The translations under genes and the position numbers were made by a program. From the NCBI RefSeq assembly GCF_016597785.1, contig NZ_JAENJG010000001.1, positions 558,001 to 622,000 of the forward strand: a stretch of DNA of 64,000 bases, in the 5' to 3' direction. Below are positions 52,076-62,022 of this stretch, one piece after another. The DNA is from Leucobacter sp. L43. Its GTDB lineage: Bacteria > Actinomycetota > Actinomycetes > Actinomycetales > Microbacteriaceae. The notes below the pieces were generated by a model. It was not told where the DNA came from, did no database searches, and saw only the letters and a program-made list of their open reading frames with translations. Every line of letters starts with the position of its first letter. The stretch's first letter is position 1.

Positions 52076-53368
52076 ATGGCCAGCATCCCTTTCACCTTAG
52101 CCGCGCTCTCGACCTCCGCGGTGCCGGGCCTCGTCGTGTTCGGAGTGCGCGAACACGAGAGCGACGATGCATTCGTCTCCGCGATCATCGCCACGGAGGA
52201 TGACGAACTGCTCGTGCGCGTGCCGCGCACCCATCAGGCCGAGGTGCAGCAATCAGCGGAACTGCTGGGGCTCGCCGCGCTCACGGAGGGTCCGAGGAGC
52301 CGTCTCCCCTTCGCCGTGCCGACGGCTCTCGGGATGACTCGCGCCGGAGAGACTCGCGCGGTCGTGACGTCGTTCCTGGACGGGGCGCGTTTCGAGGCGG
52401 ACGATCTGACGCACGACGCGATCCTGCTCCAGCCGCTGGCCGAGGCGATCGCCGCCATCCACGAACTCCCGCTCACCGTCGCACAGCACGGCGGCCTCCC
52501 GGTTCGTTCTGCGCAGGATCTGCGCGTGCTGGCGACTCGTCTCGTCGACCGGGCAGATGCGACCCGCCTCCTCCCCGAGACGGTGCGGCGGCGGTGGACG
52601 CACGTGCTCGAGACGTCGGACCTGTGGGATTTCTCCCCCACGATGGTGCACGGCTCGCTCGACGCCGAGCTGATCAGAGTCGACGAGGGCGCGATCACCG
52701 CCATTCTGGGGTGGTCGGAATGCTCGGTCGGTGACCCGGCAGCAGATCTCGCCTGGCTCCTCGCCGCGGGCCCTGACGTGCTGGACGGGATGATCGCTCG
52801 TTACGCTCGGGCGCGCAACAGCGAGTCGCTCTCGCATCTGCGGGCTCGTGCCGCTCTCTATCACGAGCTGGAGGTGGCGCGGTGGCTGCTCCACGGCACC
52901 GAGACGCACGACCAGACCATCATCGACGACGCGGTCACGATGCTCGATCGCATGGTCGGCAGCGGCGGCGCGCTCGGCGCAGCCTTCACGGCCGCAGTCG
53001 CTGCGGCCCCGCTCAGCTCGGAGGAAGTGATCGCGCTGCTCGATCAGACTCCGGAGATCACCGACGCCCAGTCGGACACCGCCGCGTTCGAGGGGCTCGA
53101 CGAGGATCGCATGTTCGGCGTCGACACCGATTTCATCGAGCCGCTCGACGCGGATTCGGATGGAGCCCAGGACGGTTCGTCGGAGGCGGACGCGTCGGAG
53201 ACCCCCGATGCGGAGGAAACCGATGTGATCGATCCGCTCGATGTCTCAGGCGATGCTCCTCGGCCGGATTTGGCAGACCGGCCGAGTGCGCGACCGGCGT
53301 CGGACGGAGGAGAGCAGCTCACGGAGCCCCTCTCGGACGACGATCTGCCTCGCGGCTCTGCCCGCTGA
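52076..53368 (+). CDS. APH-fold pseudokinase-like protein with acidic tail
   Basis: The product is 430 residues from the ATG at 52076. Residues 1-300 follow the aminoglycoside-phosphotransferase pattern: a small N-lobe, LAEAIAAIHELP, then the catalytic loop and a C-terminal helical half. The catalytic loop reads VHGSLDAEL (192-199) where active enzymes have HGD-x-x-x-x-N, and the metal-binding segment reads ILGWSE instead of I-D-W-x-x. Both key Asp residues and the Asn are absent. Residues about 330-430 are an Asp/Glu/Ser tail. Often labelled 'macrolide phosphotransferase', which I doubt here. Its 3' end overlaps adnB by 50 bases. Confidence 0.8.
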   Translation: MASIPFTLAALSTSAVPGLVVFGVREHESDDAFVSAIIATEDDELLVRVPRTHQAEVQQSAELLGLAALTEGPRSRLPFAVPTALGMTRAGETRAVVTSFLDGARFEADDLTHDAILLQPLAEAIAAIHELPLTVAQHGGLPVRSAQDLRVLATRLVDRADATRLLPETVRRRWTHVLETSDLWDFSPTMVHGSLDAELIRVDEGAITAILGWSECSVGDPAADLAWLLAAGPDVLDGMIARYARARNSESLSHLRARAALYHELEVARWLLHGTETHDQTIIDDAVTMLDRMVGSGGALGAAFTAAVAAAPLSSEEVIALLDQTPEITDAQSDTAAFEGLDEDRMFGVDTDFIEPLDADSDGAQDGSSEADASETPDAEETDVIDPLDVSGDAPRPDLADRPSARPASDGGEQLTEPLSDDDLPRGSAR

Positions 53369-56300
53369 GTCTCCCTGCCGCCTCCTGCCAGATCTCCTCG
53401 AGTGCACGCAGGCTTCGCGGCTCGCGTCCGGTGAGTTCCACTCCCTCCGCCACGTAGAACAGCGATACGTCGACGCGATCGGCATCGATGCCCGCCCACT
53501 GCGCGTATGCATGCCGGTACAGGTCGAGTTGGAAGAAGCGCGATTCGCGTTCCGCATCGTTCTTCGGCGCTCGCCCCGATTTCCAGTCGACGATCTCGAA
53601 TCGGTCGTCATCGAGTCGGTATACGGCGTCGAGTTTGCACACCAGCGTTCGTCCGGCGAACGGGAGCGTCACCTCCTGCTCGACGGCGATCGGCTGCAGA
53701 TCCGCCCACCGCGACCGCTCGAAGCGCTCGATCAGCGGCGCCAATTCGGCCGCCTCCGCGGTCGGCTCGGCTTCGTACCCGGCTTCAGCCGGTGCTGGAT
53801 CTCCCACCCAGTCGATGTCGGCAAGCCCTGCGAGCGGCAGCTCGGTACCGCGAGCGGTGGTCGCGCGCCGTTCCACCCATTCGTGGAACCGGTTGCCGAC
53901 GCGCGTGCGGCGGTACGGGCGCTGCGGCACGGGCCGGAGCCGAGACCGTTCGGCGGCGACGGGATCTTCGACGAACTCATGAAACGTCGACGCGGTGAGC
54001 CGTTCGGGCAGGTCAGCGTCTGACGCGATCACCGCATCCGTTCCCGCCGTGCCGTTCGCGAGCGCGCTGCGCTCTGCGAGCAGCAGGCGCACGGCTTCGT
54101 CCAGCGGCTCCTCAGCGTCTCCCTCGGCCACGCCGCGATCGGCCGCATCGGTGACCGCCCTCCGCACGACCTCTGCCGCGTGCAGCACGGTGCTCGATCG
54201 CGCCCCCAGCGGGTCGAGGGGCCAGTCGAGCGTCAGTTCGTCCCGCTCCGATGGGTCGGCGTCGAAGGCGCTCGCTTCGGGGAGCCCCCCGATGACGCCC
54301 GCATCCTGCAGCTCCACGAGATAGGCCGAAGGTGAGCGGGGACGACGCTGACCGCCCCAGAACGAGCCGCTCAGCAGTACGCGACCGGCCGCTCGCGTGA
54401 CGGCCACGTACGCCAGGCGCCGTTCCTCCTCCTGATGGCGGGCTTGCAGTGCTGAGCGATACTCGGCGATGCGGCCGCGGAGCTCCTGCTGCGTGGCCGC
54501 GATCCGCCAGTTCAGGGCTGGACGCGACGCCGCATCGCCGCGGAGCTCGTCCGGCAGCTGGCCCGTGCGCAACCATCCGGCTCCCGCCCGCGCCTGCCCC
54601 GGGAATTCTCCTGCCACGAGACGTGGGACGACCACCAGGTCCCACTCGAGACCCTTCGAACCATGGGCCGTGATCAGCTGCACGGTCCCCGGCGCGGGCT
54701 CGGCGACGTGCTCTGCGGCTTCATCGGCCTCGAGAGCACGCTCGATCCATTCGAGGAGCGATGGCAGCGACCCCTCTGTATCCACGGCGAGATAGCCTTC
54801 GACGAGATCGGTGAAGGCGTCGAGGTTCGCGTGGGCGGCTGAGCTTCCGGCGAGGTCCCTCGCCTCGTTGGCGTCGAGTTCGATATCGATGCGCAGCGAC
54901 TGCACGACGGCGCCGATGAGCTCGGGAATGCTCCCGCCCACCCCTTGTCGCAGGCCGGCCAGCATGCGCCCGGCCTCGCGAAGTCGTTCCCGGCCGACAT
55001 CTGAGATGTTCGCCAGCGCACGATGCTGGAGGTCGCGCATTCCGGCGATCTGATCGAGCGCATCGATCAACGTGTACTGCCGGTCTGGATCAGGCAGCAC
55101 CCGGTCGGGCGCCCGGTCCTCCGGCGAGAGCGGGCGCTGGGCGATGTCGCGCTCGCCGAACCATCGCGCGGCATCTCGCAGACCCGAGACATCGGCGACG
55201 CCGATGCGAAACCGCGGTCCGGTGAGCAGCCGGATCAGGTCTCCGCCGGCATCCGCGTACCAGAGGCACCGGAGCGCGCTGACGACGTCGGTCACCTCAG
55301 GAGTGGTGAGGAGCCCGCCCAGACCGATGATGCGGGCCGGAACCCCAGCGTCGGCGAGGGCGGCCCCGAACGCGGCCATCTGGCTTCGCGTGCGGAAGAT
55401 CACCGCTGCTGTCGGCAGCTCGCCGTGCTCCTCGAGATGCTGCTCTCGGGCGGATCGCACCCACGCTGCGACAGCGAGGCGTTCTTCATGCACGGTCTCC
55501 GGGTAACACCACTCGACGCTTCCGGTGCGGGCGCCTGGCCGGGGGGCGAGCCGCGGTACATCGACGGCCGACTCGGCGGCGAGGGGTGCGGCGATGGCAT
55601 TCGCCGCGCCCAGCACGCTGACCGGATTGCGCCAGCTCGTCGAGAGCGTCAGTGTGGCTGGCTGCGTCCAGGCTGCGCCTGCATCGGCGGCGGCCGGGTC
55701 TGGCGCCGCGGACCCGTCCGAGGGTTCGCGCCGACCCGAGAAATCCGAGTGGAACGACTGCAGGCCCTCGGCCGAAGCACCCCTCCAGCCGTAGATCGAT
55801 TGATGCGGGTCGCCCACGGCCATCACCGAACCGCCCGCGAAGATGCGGGAGAGGAATCGGGTTTGCCCCACCGAGGTGTCTTGGACCTCGTCGAGCAGCA
55901 CGACTCGGTGGCGTTGGCGGAGCACCCGGCGCGCTGCGGGCGACGCGTCGAGCGCGGCTGTTGCGAGCGCAAGCTGGTCGGGGAACTCGATCACCCCGCG
56001 CCGCTGCTTCTCCTGCGCGTATTCGCGCGCGAGTCGGGTGATGAGCGGCGTCTCGGCGAGACTCGCCACGGCGTCGCGCACCGGCGCGTACTGCTTGCCG
56101 CTCGGCGCTCGGCCGATCTCCTTCTCGTTGTAGGGCAGATGCTGGACCCGCGAGAATTCCTCCACGATGCGATCGACGCGGTCGAGTGAGGTCAGGTTGT
56201 CGGAAACGGCGTGGTCGAGTGCGAGCATATGCCGGATCAGCTCGGGAACGCGCAGTTCGCTCTCGACAAGACCGGGGTCGCTGCTCGACAGGAGGACCTC

Positions 56301-56840
56301 TCGGGCGATGCGCCAGGCGGTCGCCGTGTCAATCACGGCGGCTCCGGGAGCGACCCCGGCGGCGATGCCGAATTCCTGCAGCACGCCGGCGGCGAACGCG
56401 TTGTAGGTGCTGACGTCGGGGATCTCGAGACCGTCGGCGAGCAGCTCGTGGAGCTCTCGTGAGCGCTCGCGCTCCTCCGCAGTGAGCACGCCGCGCTCTG
56501 CGGCGTCGCCGAGCCGCTCGGCGAAAGTGAACAGGCGCCCGGAGATGCGCTCTCGCAGCTCACCGGCCGCTTTCCGGGTGAAGGTGAGTCCCAGCACCTC
56601 ATCGGGCGCCGCGAGTCCGTTGGCGACGAGCCACACCACTCGGTTCGCCATCGTCTCGGTCTTCCCGCTTCCGGCGCCGGCGACGACGAGCGTCGTGCCC
56701 CCGAGCGGGTGCTCGATCACCGAACGCTGCTCCGGCGTGGGAGTGAGCGGCACCGCCGGTGGGACGGCGAGAATCTCCGCGATGCGAGCGGCTGAGAAGA
56801 GCGCGCGCGTCATCCGCGGATCGCGGTTCGACTCGCTCAT
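53319..56840 (-). CDS. adnB: AdnB-type helicase-nuclease subunit
   Basis: AdnAB resects double-strand breaks in actinobacteria in place of RecBCD. This product is 1173 residues from the ATG at 56840, which overlaps the adnA stop by four bases. The UvrD-type motor is complete: GAGSGKT, TFTRKAAGEL, LLDEVQDTS, VGDPHQSIYGWRG, TAHGSKGLEWD and YVAVTRAAG. The C-terminal 200 residues form a RecB-family nuclease: GNRFHEWVERR then EIVDWKSGR (catalytic Asp and Lys) and the following Q-L-x-x-Y. Both activities look intact. Order and length match Rv3201c. Confidence 0.92.
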   Translation of the reverse strand: MSESNRDPRMTRALFSAARIAEILAVPPAVPLTPTPEQRSVIEHPLGGTTLVVAGAGSGKTETMANRVVWLVANGLAAPDEVLGLTFTRKAAGELRERISGRLFTFAERLGDAAERGVLTAEERERSRELHELLADGLEIPDVSTYNAFAAGVLQEFGIAAGVAPGAAVIDTATAWRIAREVLLSSSDPGLVESELRVPELIRHMLALDHAVSDNLTSLDRVDRIVEEFSRVQHLPYNEKEIGRAPSGKQYAPVRDAVASLAETPLITRLAREYAQEKQRRGVIEFPDQLALATAALDASPAARRVLRQRHRVVLLDEVQDTSVGQTRFLSRIFAGGSVMAVGDPHQSIYGWRGASAEGLQSFHSDFSGRREPSDGSAAPDPAAADAGAAWTQPATLTLSTSWRNPVSVLGAANAIAAPLAAESAVDVPRLAPRPGARTGSVEWCYPETVHEERLAVAAWVRSAREQHLEEHGELPTAAVIFRTRSQMAAFGAALADAGVPARIIGLGGLLTTPEVTDVVSALRCLWYADAGGDLIRLLTGPRFRIGVADVSGLRDAARWFGERDIAQRPLSPEDRAPDRVLPDPDRQYTLIDALDQIAGMRDLQHRALANISDVGRERLREAGRMLAGLRQGVGGSIPELIGAVVQSLRIDIELDANEARDLAGSSAAHANLDAFTDLVEGYLAVDTEGSLPSLLEWIERALEADEAAEHVAEPAPGTVQLITAHGSKGLEWDLVVVPRLVAGEFPGQARAGAGWLRTGQLPDELRGDAASRPALNWRIAATQQELRGRIAEYRSALQARHQEEERRLAYVAVTRAAGRVLLSGSFWGGQRRPRSPSAYLVELQDAGVIGGLPEASAFDADPSERDELTLDWPLDPLGARSSTVLHAAEVVRRAVTDAADRGVAEGDAEEPLDEAVRLLLAERSALANGTAGTDAVIASDADLPERLTASTFHEFVEDPVAAERSRLRPVPQRPYRRTRVGNRFHEWVERRATTARGTELPLAGLADIDWVGDPAPAEAGYEAEPTAEAAELAPLIERFERSRWADLQPIAVEQEVTLPFAGRTLVCKLDAVYRLDDDRFEIVDWKSGRAPKNDAERESRFFQLDLYRHAYAQWAGIDADRVDVSLFYVAEGVELTGREPRSLRALEEIWQEAAGRLSGQSREADRRPRGAP

Positions 56841-59800
56841 GCGCGGCTCACCGCAGGAATCACGTGCAACCGGCAATTGCCCGGCTGATGCGGGTCGGAG
56901 CAGTGGTGCTCCACCCGAGCGGTAAATGCTCCGGCCGCCATGACGCGGGCCACGTCCGAGACTCGTTGGGCGAATGCTTCGCGCGCTTCGTCTGACAGGG
57001 GCTGCTGCACTCGTTCGATGAATCCCGCTCCTTTCACGGCGTCGGGATGCACGTAGAGCAGGCGCGCACCTCCGCTGATCTGCCCGGGCGCGGACGCCTC
57101 CGACTCCTGATCGCTCGAAGCCGGCGCGTCAGCGTTGAGGGCCGGACCCTCGAATGCGCCGAGCGCGACGCCCACCTGATACGCCTGCAGCTGCGCGTGC
57201 TCTTCGGCGGCGGCCTGGCTCGGGGGGACACGCCCTGTCTTCAAATCGAGCACGGTGATCTCACGGTCGCCGTCGCGATTCGTTCGCTGTTCGAGCCGAT
57301 CGGCGACGCCTCGAAGAACAGCGCGGTCGATCGTCGCTGTGAACATCGCTTCCCGGCCGATGAGCGTCCGGTCAGAACCTTCGAACTCTCGCAGGTACTC
57401 GGCGAGGCCTGCGCTCATCGCGCGCGCGAGCTTCCGGGTCCGCTCCGCTTCCCACTCTGCGGCGAAGGGCAACTTGCTCCATTCTTCGCTCACGATCGCG
57501 AAGAGCTGCTCGGGATCGGAGTCGGTCGCCGTTTCGAACGCGTGGTGCAGCAGGGTCCCGAGACTCGCCTGGACGCTGCCCGAGCCGCCTCCGAGGCTCG
57601 ACACCACCCAGTCGAGCGGGCAGTTCTCAGCGCGCTCGAGTTGCGATGGGCTCACGCTGACCCGGGCCTCTGGGTCAGCGTCGAGATCGACGAGCGGATC
57701 CGACGTGCTCGGCGGCAAGACCCCGTACCAGTCGTCGGGGTCGGCCCCGGGCACCTGCGCGCCAGCGAGTGCGACGAGTGCCCGCACCGCCTCGGTGTCA
57801 TCGGGGTCGCGAACCACCCGGCGGCGCATCGCGGCGACTTGACCGCGCAGCGTCAGTCTGGCACTCGGCAACGAGTCGACGGCGTATTCTCGGCCGAGGC
57901 CGAAGAAGGCGCTGGGGTGCTGATGCTCATCGGCGACCGCGACGACCAGCAACTCCCGACGAACGCGCGCGCAGCTGTGGGCGAAGAGCCGCAGTTCGTC
58001 GTGCATCGTGTCGCGCCGCGCCGGCGGCTCCGGCGCACCGCCGCGCAGCCAGCGTTCGAGCGCCGTCGCACCGACCAGCGAGCCGCGCGAACGCAGATTG
58101 GGCCATGCACCGTCTTGCACGCCGATCACAGCGACCAGGTCGAACTCCCGGCCGATCGCGCCCTGCGGCGTCGTCACCGTCACCGTCGATCGTTGGCTCC
58201 TGCGGGCCAGCGAGTCCTCGGGCACGGCGCTTTCGAGGAGATCTTCGAGCAGCTCCGCGATCGGCTGCGCGCTGTCCTGCTCTTCATGGCGCTGCAGCGC
58301 GAAGAACAGTCCCATCACCGCGTCGAGCGAGCGACTCGCCTCGTCGGCCCGCGCGCCGCGCCCCGACAGTGCCTCGTCCTGCCAGCTCGAGGCGAGCCGC
58401 GCGCCGTCCCAGATCGCCCAGAGCGTCTCGCGCGGCGTGCCGCCTCCCTCGCGCACCCGCTGCGCCGCCTGCAGCATCAGGCCGATCTTGCGGAGCGCCC
58501 GTCCACCTGCGCTGTCGATCATCGGAGAGGTTCCAGGGAACGCGACCGCCTCGACCACGAGCTCGTCGATGCTCACCGGGTCGCGCCCGGCAGCTGCGGC
58601 TTCTCGCCGCTCGTGCAGGACGAGGGCTCCGCGCAGTCGGCGAACGGCCACCGGGTCGAGGCCGCCGACAGCGCCGCCGACGAGGTGCAGGAGCTCTTGC
58701 GCGGATAGGGGCTCGATGCCGAGGGCATGCTGGAGCAGCCGCACCAGTTCACGCACGATCCGGTGCTCGCGCAGCACGATTCCCCCGGCTGCGACGCCCG
58801 TGGGAACCTGATGGACGGCGAGTGCGCGGGCCACGCGCGTGGCTTCACCGCGACTGCGGCAGATCACGGCCATCTGACTCCAGGCCGCCGGCTCGCGGCC
58901 GCCCAGGCCCAGATGCCGCGCGCGGAAGCGATGCGCGATGACGCCGAGCTGCTCCGCCGCTGACTCGACGCGGGCGAACTGCACGGCGTCGTCGTCTGCA
59001 CCGCCCCCTCGCGTTCCCGGCGCTGCCGCTGCCTCCCGTTGCGCACCCGCCGCCGACGCACCGATGCGCCGCGTCAGCCCCTGCACGAGCTGACGCACCC
59101 GAGCGCCGTGCCGGTGCACGGTCTCCAGAGTCACGAGCGTCTCACGTGCTCCGCCGAATCGACCGGCGCCGCCGACGGCAGCGGAGGGCTCGCGGCGGGC
59201 CAGTTCTCGGACGATTCCGGCGAGTATGCCCGTGCGTTCACCGTGAAAGGCCCCCGTCGCGATGTCGGGATCGCCGAACGCGCGGATGCGGCTGCCTCGT
59301 GCGGCGCACGCCGCGAGCAGCGCGAGAGCCCCCTCGCCGAGCTCTTGCGCGTCGTCCACCAGGATGAGTCGCGGCACGGAGAACCCGTCGCCTGGCTCCG
59401 CGTCCGACCGCACCCCGTGATCGCGCACCGCTGCACTTGCCGCGCGAAGGATCGCACTCGGGCTGAGCTCCCCCGGCCGCTCTGCCGCTGCTCGCCGCAT
59501 GGCCGCGCCGAGCAGCGCGAGCGCCGCCCGCCAAAGCCCGGCGAGATCGTCGCCCGGCCCCTCGGACACGGCGCGCGACGCCGCAGCTGCACGAGCCGCG
59601 TCGACCTCGGCGGCGAGCGCGGTCGGCGAGCGGTCGAAGTCGTCCAGCACGCGCCACAGGTCACGCAGCTCGGCGCGGAAGGCCGGTGTCCCGAGCACGT
59701 CAGCGCTGATGCCAACCGAACGCGCGAGAGCCGCGGCACTCCCCTCGGAGATGACATCTGCGAGGAGCTCGTCTTGCACCGTACCTGTGAGCAGACGCGG

Positions 59801-60112
59801 GGCGTCGGCACCCGCGAGCGCGTGTTCCCGCGAGAGCACAGCGAAGCCGAGCGACGCCGCCGTGCGCACGGGAGTTCCGCCGATCGCGCGTCCGACGGCG
59901 CGCTCGATGTGCCCGCGGAGGTCGGTGGCGGCGAGGCGATTGGGTGCGAGTGCGATCACATCCTGCTCCCCCCAGCCGGGCAGGTCGAGTGCGCGCCGAT
60001 ACGTCTCGACCAGCACCAGCGTTTTCCCACTGCCCGGAGCACCGATCACCCGAGCGTGCGCGTCGACGTCGAGCGCGAGCGCACGCAGCTGCGACGAGTC
60101 GAATGAGGTCAT
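56837..60112 (-). CDS. adnA: AdnA-type helicase-nuclease subunit
   Basis: This is the second subunit of the AdnAB break-resection machine. It has 1091 residues from an ATG with TAGGCT six bases upstream (leaderless). The N-terminal P-loop GAPGSGKT is intact; motif II reads LVDDAQE, weaker than in AdnB. The C-terminal nuclease has TLLHHAFE, TVLDLKTGR (Asp, Lys) and QLQAYQ, so it looks active. No iron-sulfur-type cysteine set is seen around the nuclease domain. Order and length match Rv3202c. Confidence 0.9.
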   Translation of the reverse strand: MTSFDSSQLRALALDVDAHARVIGAPGSGKTLVLVETYRRALDLPGWGEQDVIALAPNRLAATDLRGHIERAVGRAIGGTPVRTAASLGFAVLSREHALAGADAPRLLTGTVQDELLADVISEGSAAALARSVGISADVLGTPAFRAELRDLWRVLDDFDRSPTALAAEVDAARAAAASRAVSEGPGDDLAGLWRAALALLGAAMRRAAAERPGELSPSAILRAASAAVRDHGVRSDAEPGDGFSVPRLILVDDAQELGEGALALLAACAARGSRIRAFGDPDIATGAFHGERTGILAGIVRELARREPSAAVGGAGRFGGARETLVTLETVHRHGARVRQLVQGLTRRIGASAAGAQREAAAAPGTRGGGADDDAVQFARVESAAEQLGVIAHRFRARHLGLGGREPAAWSQMAVICRSRGEATRVARALAVHQVPTGVAAGGIVLREHRIVRELVRLLQHALGIEPLSAQELLHLVGGAVGGLDPVAVRRLRGALVLHERREAAAAGRDPVSIDELVVEAVAFPGTSPMIDSAGGRALRKIGLMLQAAQRVREGGGTPRETLWAIWDGARLASSWQDEALSGRGARADEASRSLDAVMGLFFALQRHEEQDSAQPIAELLEDLLESAVPEDSLARRSQRSTVTVTTPQGAIGREFDLVAVIGVQDGAWPNLRSRGSLVGATALERWLRGGAPEPPARRDTMHDELRLFAHSCARVRRELLVVAVADEHQHPSAFFGLGREYAVDSLPSARLTLRGQVAAMRRRVVRDPDDTEAVRALVALAGAQVPGADPDDWYGVLPPSTSDPLVDLDADPEARVSVSPSQLERAENCPLDWVVSSLGGGSGSVQASLGTLLHHAFETATDSDPEQLFAIVSEEWSKLPFAAEWEAERTRKLARAMSAGLAEYLREFEGSDRTLIGREAMFTATIDRAVLRGVADRLEQRTNRDGDREITVLDLKTGRVPPSQAAAEEHAQLQAYQVGVALGAFEGPALNADAPASSDQESEASAPGQISGGARLLYVHPDAVKGAGFIERVQQPLSDEAREAFAQRVSDVARVMAAGAFTARVEHHCSDPHQPGNCRLHVIPAVSRA

Positions 60113-60118
60113 ATCGTC

Positions 60119-60124
60119 AGCCTA
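60119..60124 (-). promoter_or_regulatory. -10 hexamer for leaderless adnA-adnB
   Basis: TAGGCT (60124-60119) stands exactly six bases before the adnA ATG at 60112. No -35 is convincing at 16-18 bases. Confidence 0.5.
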
Positions 60125-60283
60125 CTGACGGCCGCAGACACTGCGGGCCTCGCGCGCCCCCTCCCCGCCCCGCGTGCGCTGCTGGCGAACGCGACGGCTC
60201 CGCACGACCCCGGGCCCCGCGGCGGCCGTAGACTCGACAGCGATTCGACCCGTGGCCGTGCGCCACTGAACTCAGGAGGCCCC

Positions 60284-60508
60284 GTGGAAATCCGCATCGG
60301 TATCAAGCATTCGCCCCGCGAACTCGCGTTCGACACGGACTCGAGCGCGGCAGACGTGCGCGGCGTGATCGAGGAAGCGATCGCGAACGACGCCGCCCTC
60401 GTCACCCTCTCCGACGTGAAGGGTCATCAGTACCTCGTCAACACCGAGTCCATCACGTACATCGAACTCGGCGGCGAAGGCGGTCGGAAGGTCGGCTTCA
60501 TCAGCTGA
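60284..60508 (+). CDS. DUF3107 family small protein
   Basis: The product is 74 residues from a GTG with CAGGAGG upstream. It is an acidic single-domain protein: MEIRIGIKHSPRELAF, a helix with VRGVIEEAI, a beta strand GHQYLVNTESITYIE, and an RKVGFIS end. It belongs to the actinobacterial family that includes TB9.4 (Rv3208A), function unknown. In mycobacteria it also lies near a ferritin-like gene and a DEAD-box helicase, so its position here is conserved. Confidence 0.92.
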   Translation: MEIRIGIKHSPRELAFDTDSSAADVRGVIEEAIANDAALVTLSDVKGHQYLVNTESITYIELGGEGGRKVGFIS

Positions 60509-60523
60509 TCCACCGCTCCTCCA

Positions 60524-60560
60524 CGCAGCCCCGCGATCCGATCAGGATCTCGGGGCTGCG
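60524..60560 (+). terminator. Hairpin after the DUF3107 gene
   Basis: CGCAGCCCCG/CGGGGCTGCG form a 10-bp stem that continues, after a single mismatch, with GATCC/GGATC around a five-base loop; a T-rich TCGTTCT follows. It begins 16 bases after the stop and faces the convergent coaBC gene, so it may serve both. Confidence 0.75.
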
Positions 60561-60592
60561 TCGTTCTCGGGCAGCACGAACCTGAGAACGGC

Positions 60593-61969
60593 TCAGGAGT
60601 CCAAGGTCTCGCGCACCACGTCGAGCAGCGCATCCGCGACGACCCGCTTCGTGCCGCTCGCCACCGTCGCCGGGCGACCGTCGCTCGAGAGCACGTGCAA
60701 CGTGTTCTCCCCCGCTTCGAAGCCCTCCGACCAGCTCACCGCGTTCACCGCGAGCAGGTCCGCGCCCTTGCGCGCGAGCTTTCGCCGCCCGCGTTCGACC
60801 AGCTCGTCCTCGTGCTCCACCGTCTCAGCCGCGAATCCAACGATCACCTGGCCCGGCCGTCGCTGGTGCACCAGCCCGACCAGGATGTCGGGATTCTCGA
60901 CGAGTTGCAGTACCGGCGCCGCTCCGGCCGAGTCCTCCTTGCGAATCTTCTGCTCCGCCACGTCCTCCACGCGGTAGTCGGCGACGGCTGCAGCCATGAT
61001 GATGACCTCGGCTCCGGCGGCGGCAGCTCGTGCGGCGCGTTCGAGTTCGGCCGCCGTGCCGACGGGTACCACGCGCACGGCGGCGCGATCCTGCACCTCG
61101 GAGAGCACCGCGGAGTCGATGTTCGCCGCGAAGAGCACCACTTTCGCCCCGCGGTCGGCCGCCGCAGCTGCGATCGCCACCCCCTGTCGCCCGCTCGATC
61201 GATTGCCGAGATAGCGCACCGGATCGATCGGTTCGCGTGTGCCGCCTGCCGTCACGAGGATGCGAAGCCCGGCGAGATCGGGCTCGCGCGCTGCGCCTCC
61301 CGTGTCCGCGCGAACGGAGTCGAGAGCCTCAGCAGCAGCGGTCTCCAACGGCACGTCGCCGGCTGCAGCGTCCTCAGCCTGCCGTGTCTCGTCGACAGGC
61401 CGCACCTCCTGGCCCGGGTGGCCTTGCGCGGTCTCCGGTTCCTCGCTCTCGAGCAGCGCGCGCACCCGTTCGGCAATGGTCTCCGGCTCGCTCATGCGCC
61501 CCGGACCGGTGTCGGCGCCGGTGAGCCGCCCCGATTCGGGGCCGACGAAATGCACGCCGCGCGATCGCAGGATCGCCACGTTGTCCTGGGTCGCTGGGTG
61601 CTGCCACATCTCGGTGTGCATCGCCGGGGCGACCAGCACCGGCGCACGGGTGGCGAGCAGGGTGGTGCCCAGCAGGTCGTCGGCGAGGCCGGCGCTCATC
61701 CGCGCGAGAGTATTGGCCGTCGCCGGAGCCACGACGATCAGGTCGGCTCGCTGACCGAGCCCGACGTGGCGCACCTCCGGCACGTCGTCGTGCACCGACG
61801 TGGTGACGGGGTTCCGGCTGATCGCCTCCCAAGTCGGCTTGCCGACGAAGCGCAGCGCCTCTGCAGTCGGAACGACATGCACGTCGTGCCCGTCCTCGAC
61901 CAGGGTGCGAGCGAGCTGCACGACTTTGTATGCGGCGATGCCGCCGGTCACTCCGAGCACGATATTCAT
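60593..61969 (-). CDS. coaBC: Bifunctional phosphopantothenoylcysteine decarboxylase / ligase
   Basis: CoaBC makes 4'-phosphopantetheine, the coenzyme A precursor. It has 458 residues. The N-terminal CoaC flavoprotein half (1-180) has GVTGGIAAYK, PATANTLARM and APAMHTEMW with the substrate-loop motif GRMSEPE. The CoaB half (from about 235) starts ILVTAGGTREPIDPVRYLGNRSSG and includes AAAVADYR and KIRKE. Between them lies an unusually long Glu/Ala/Asp-rich linker (about 182-232) that is likely disordered. Confidence 0.95.
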   Translation of the reverse strand: MNIVLGVTGGIAAYKVVQLARTLVEDGHDVHVVPTAEALRFVGKPTWEAISRNPVTTSVHDDVPEVRHVGLGQRADLIVVAPATANTLARMSAGLADDLLGTTLLATRAPVLVAPAMHTEMWQHPATQDNVAILRSRGVHFVGPESGRLTGADTGPGRMSEPETIAERVRALLESEEPETAQGHPGQEVRPVDETRQAEDAAAGDVPLETAAAEALDSVRADTGGAAREPDLAGLRILVTAGGTREPIDPVRYLGNRSSGRQGVAIAAAAADRGAKVVLFAANIDSAVLSEVQDRAAVRVVPVGTAAELERAARAAAAGAEVIIMAAAVADYRVEDVAEQKIRKEDSAGAAPVLQLVENPDILVGLVHQRRPGQVIVGFAAETVEHEDELVERGRRKLARKGADLLAVNAVSWSEGFEAGENTLHVLSSDGRPATVASGTKRVVADALLDVVRETLDS

Positions 61970-62022
61970 GGGGACATCTTCCCATCACCGCGGCGAATGC
62001 GCGCGCCGCTCCGCGACCTCGA

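Noticed and set aside
52076-53368. Macrolide or aminoglycoside resistance gene
   Set aside because: The catalytic and metal-binding residues of APH enzymes are replaced, so a resistance function is not supported.
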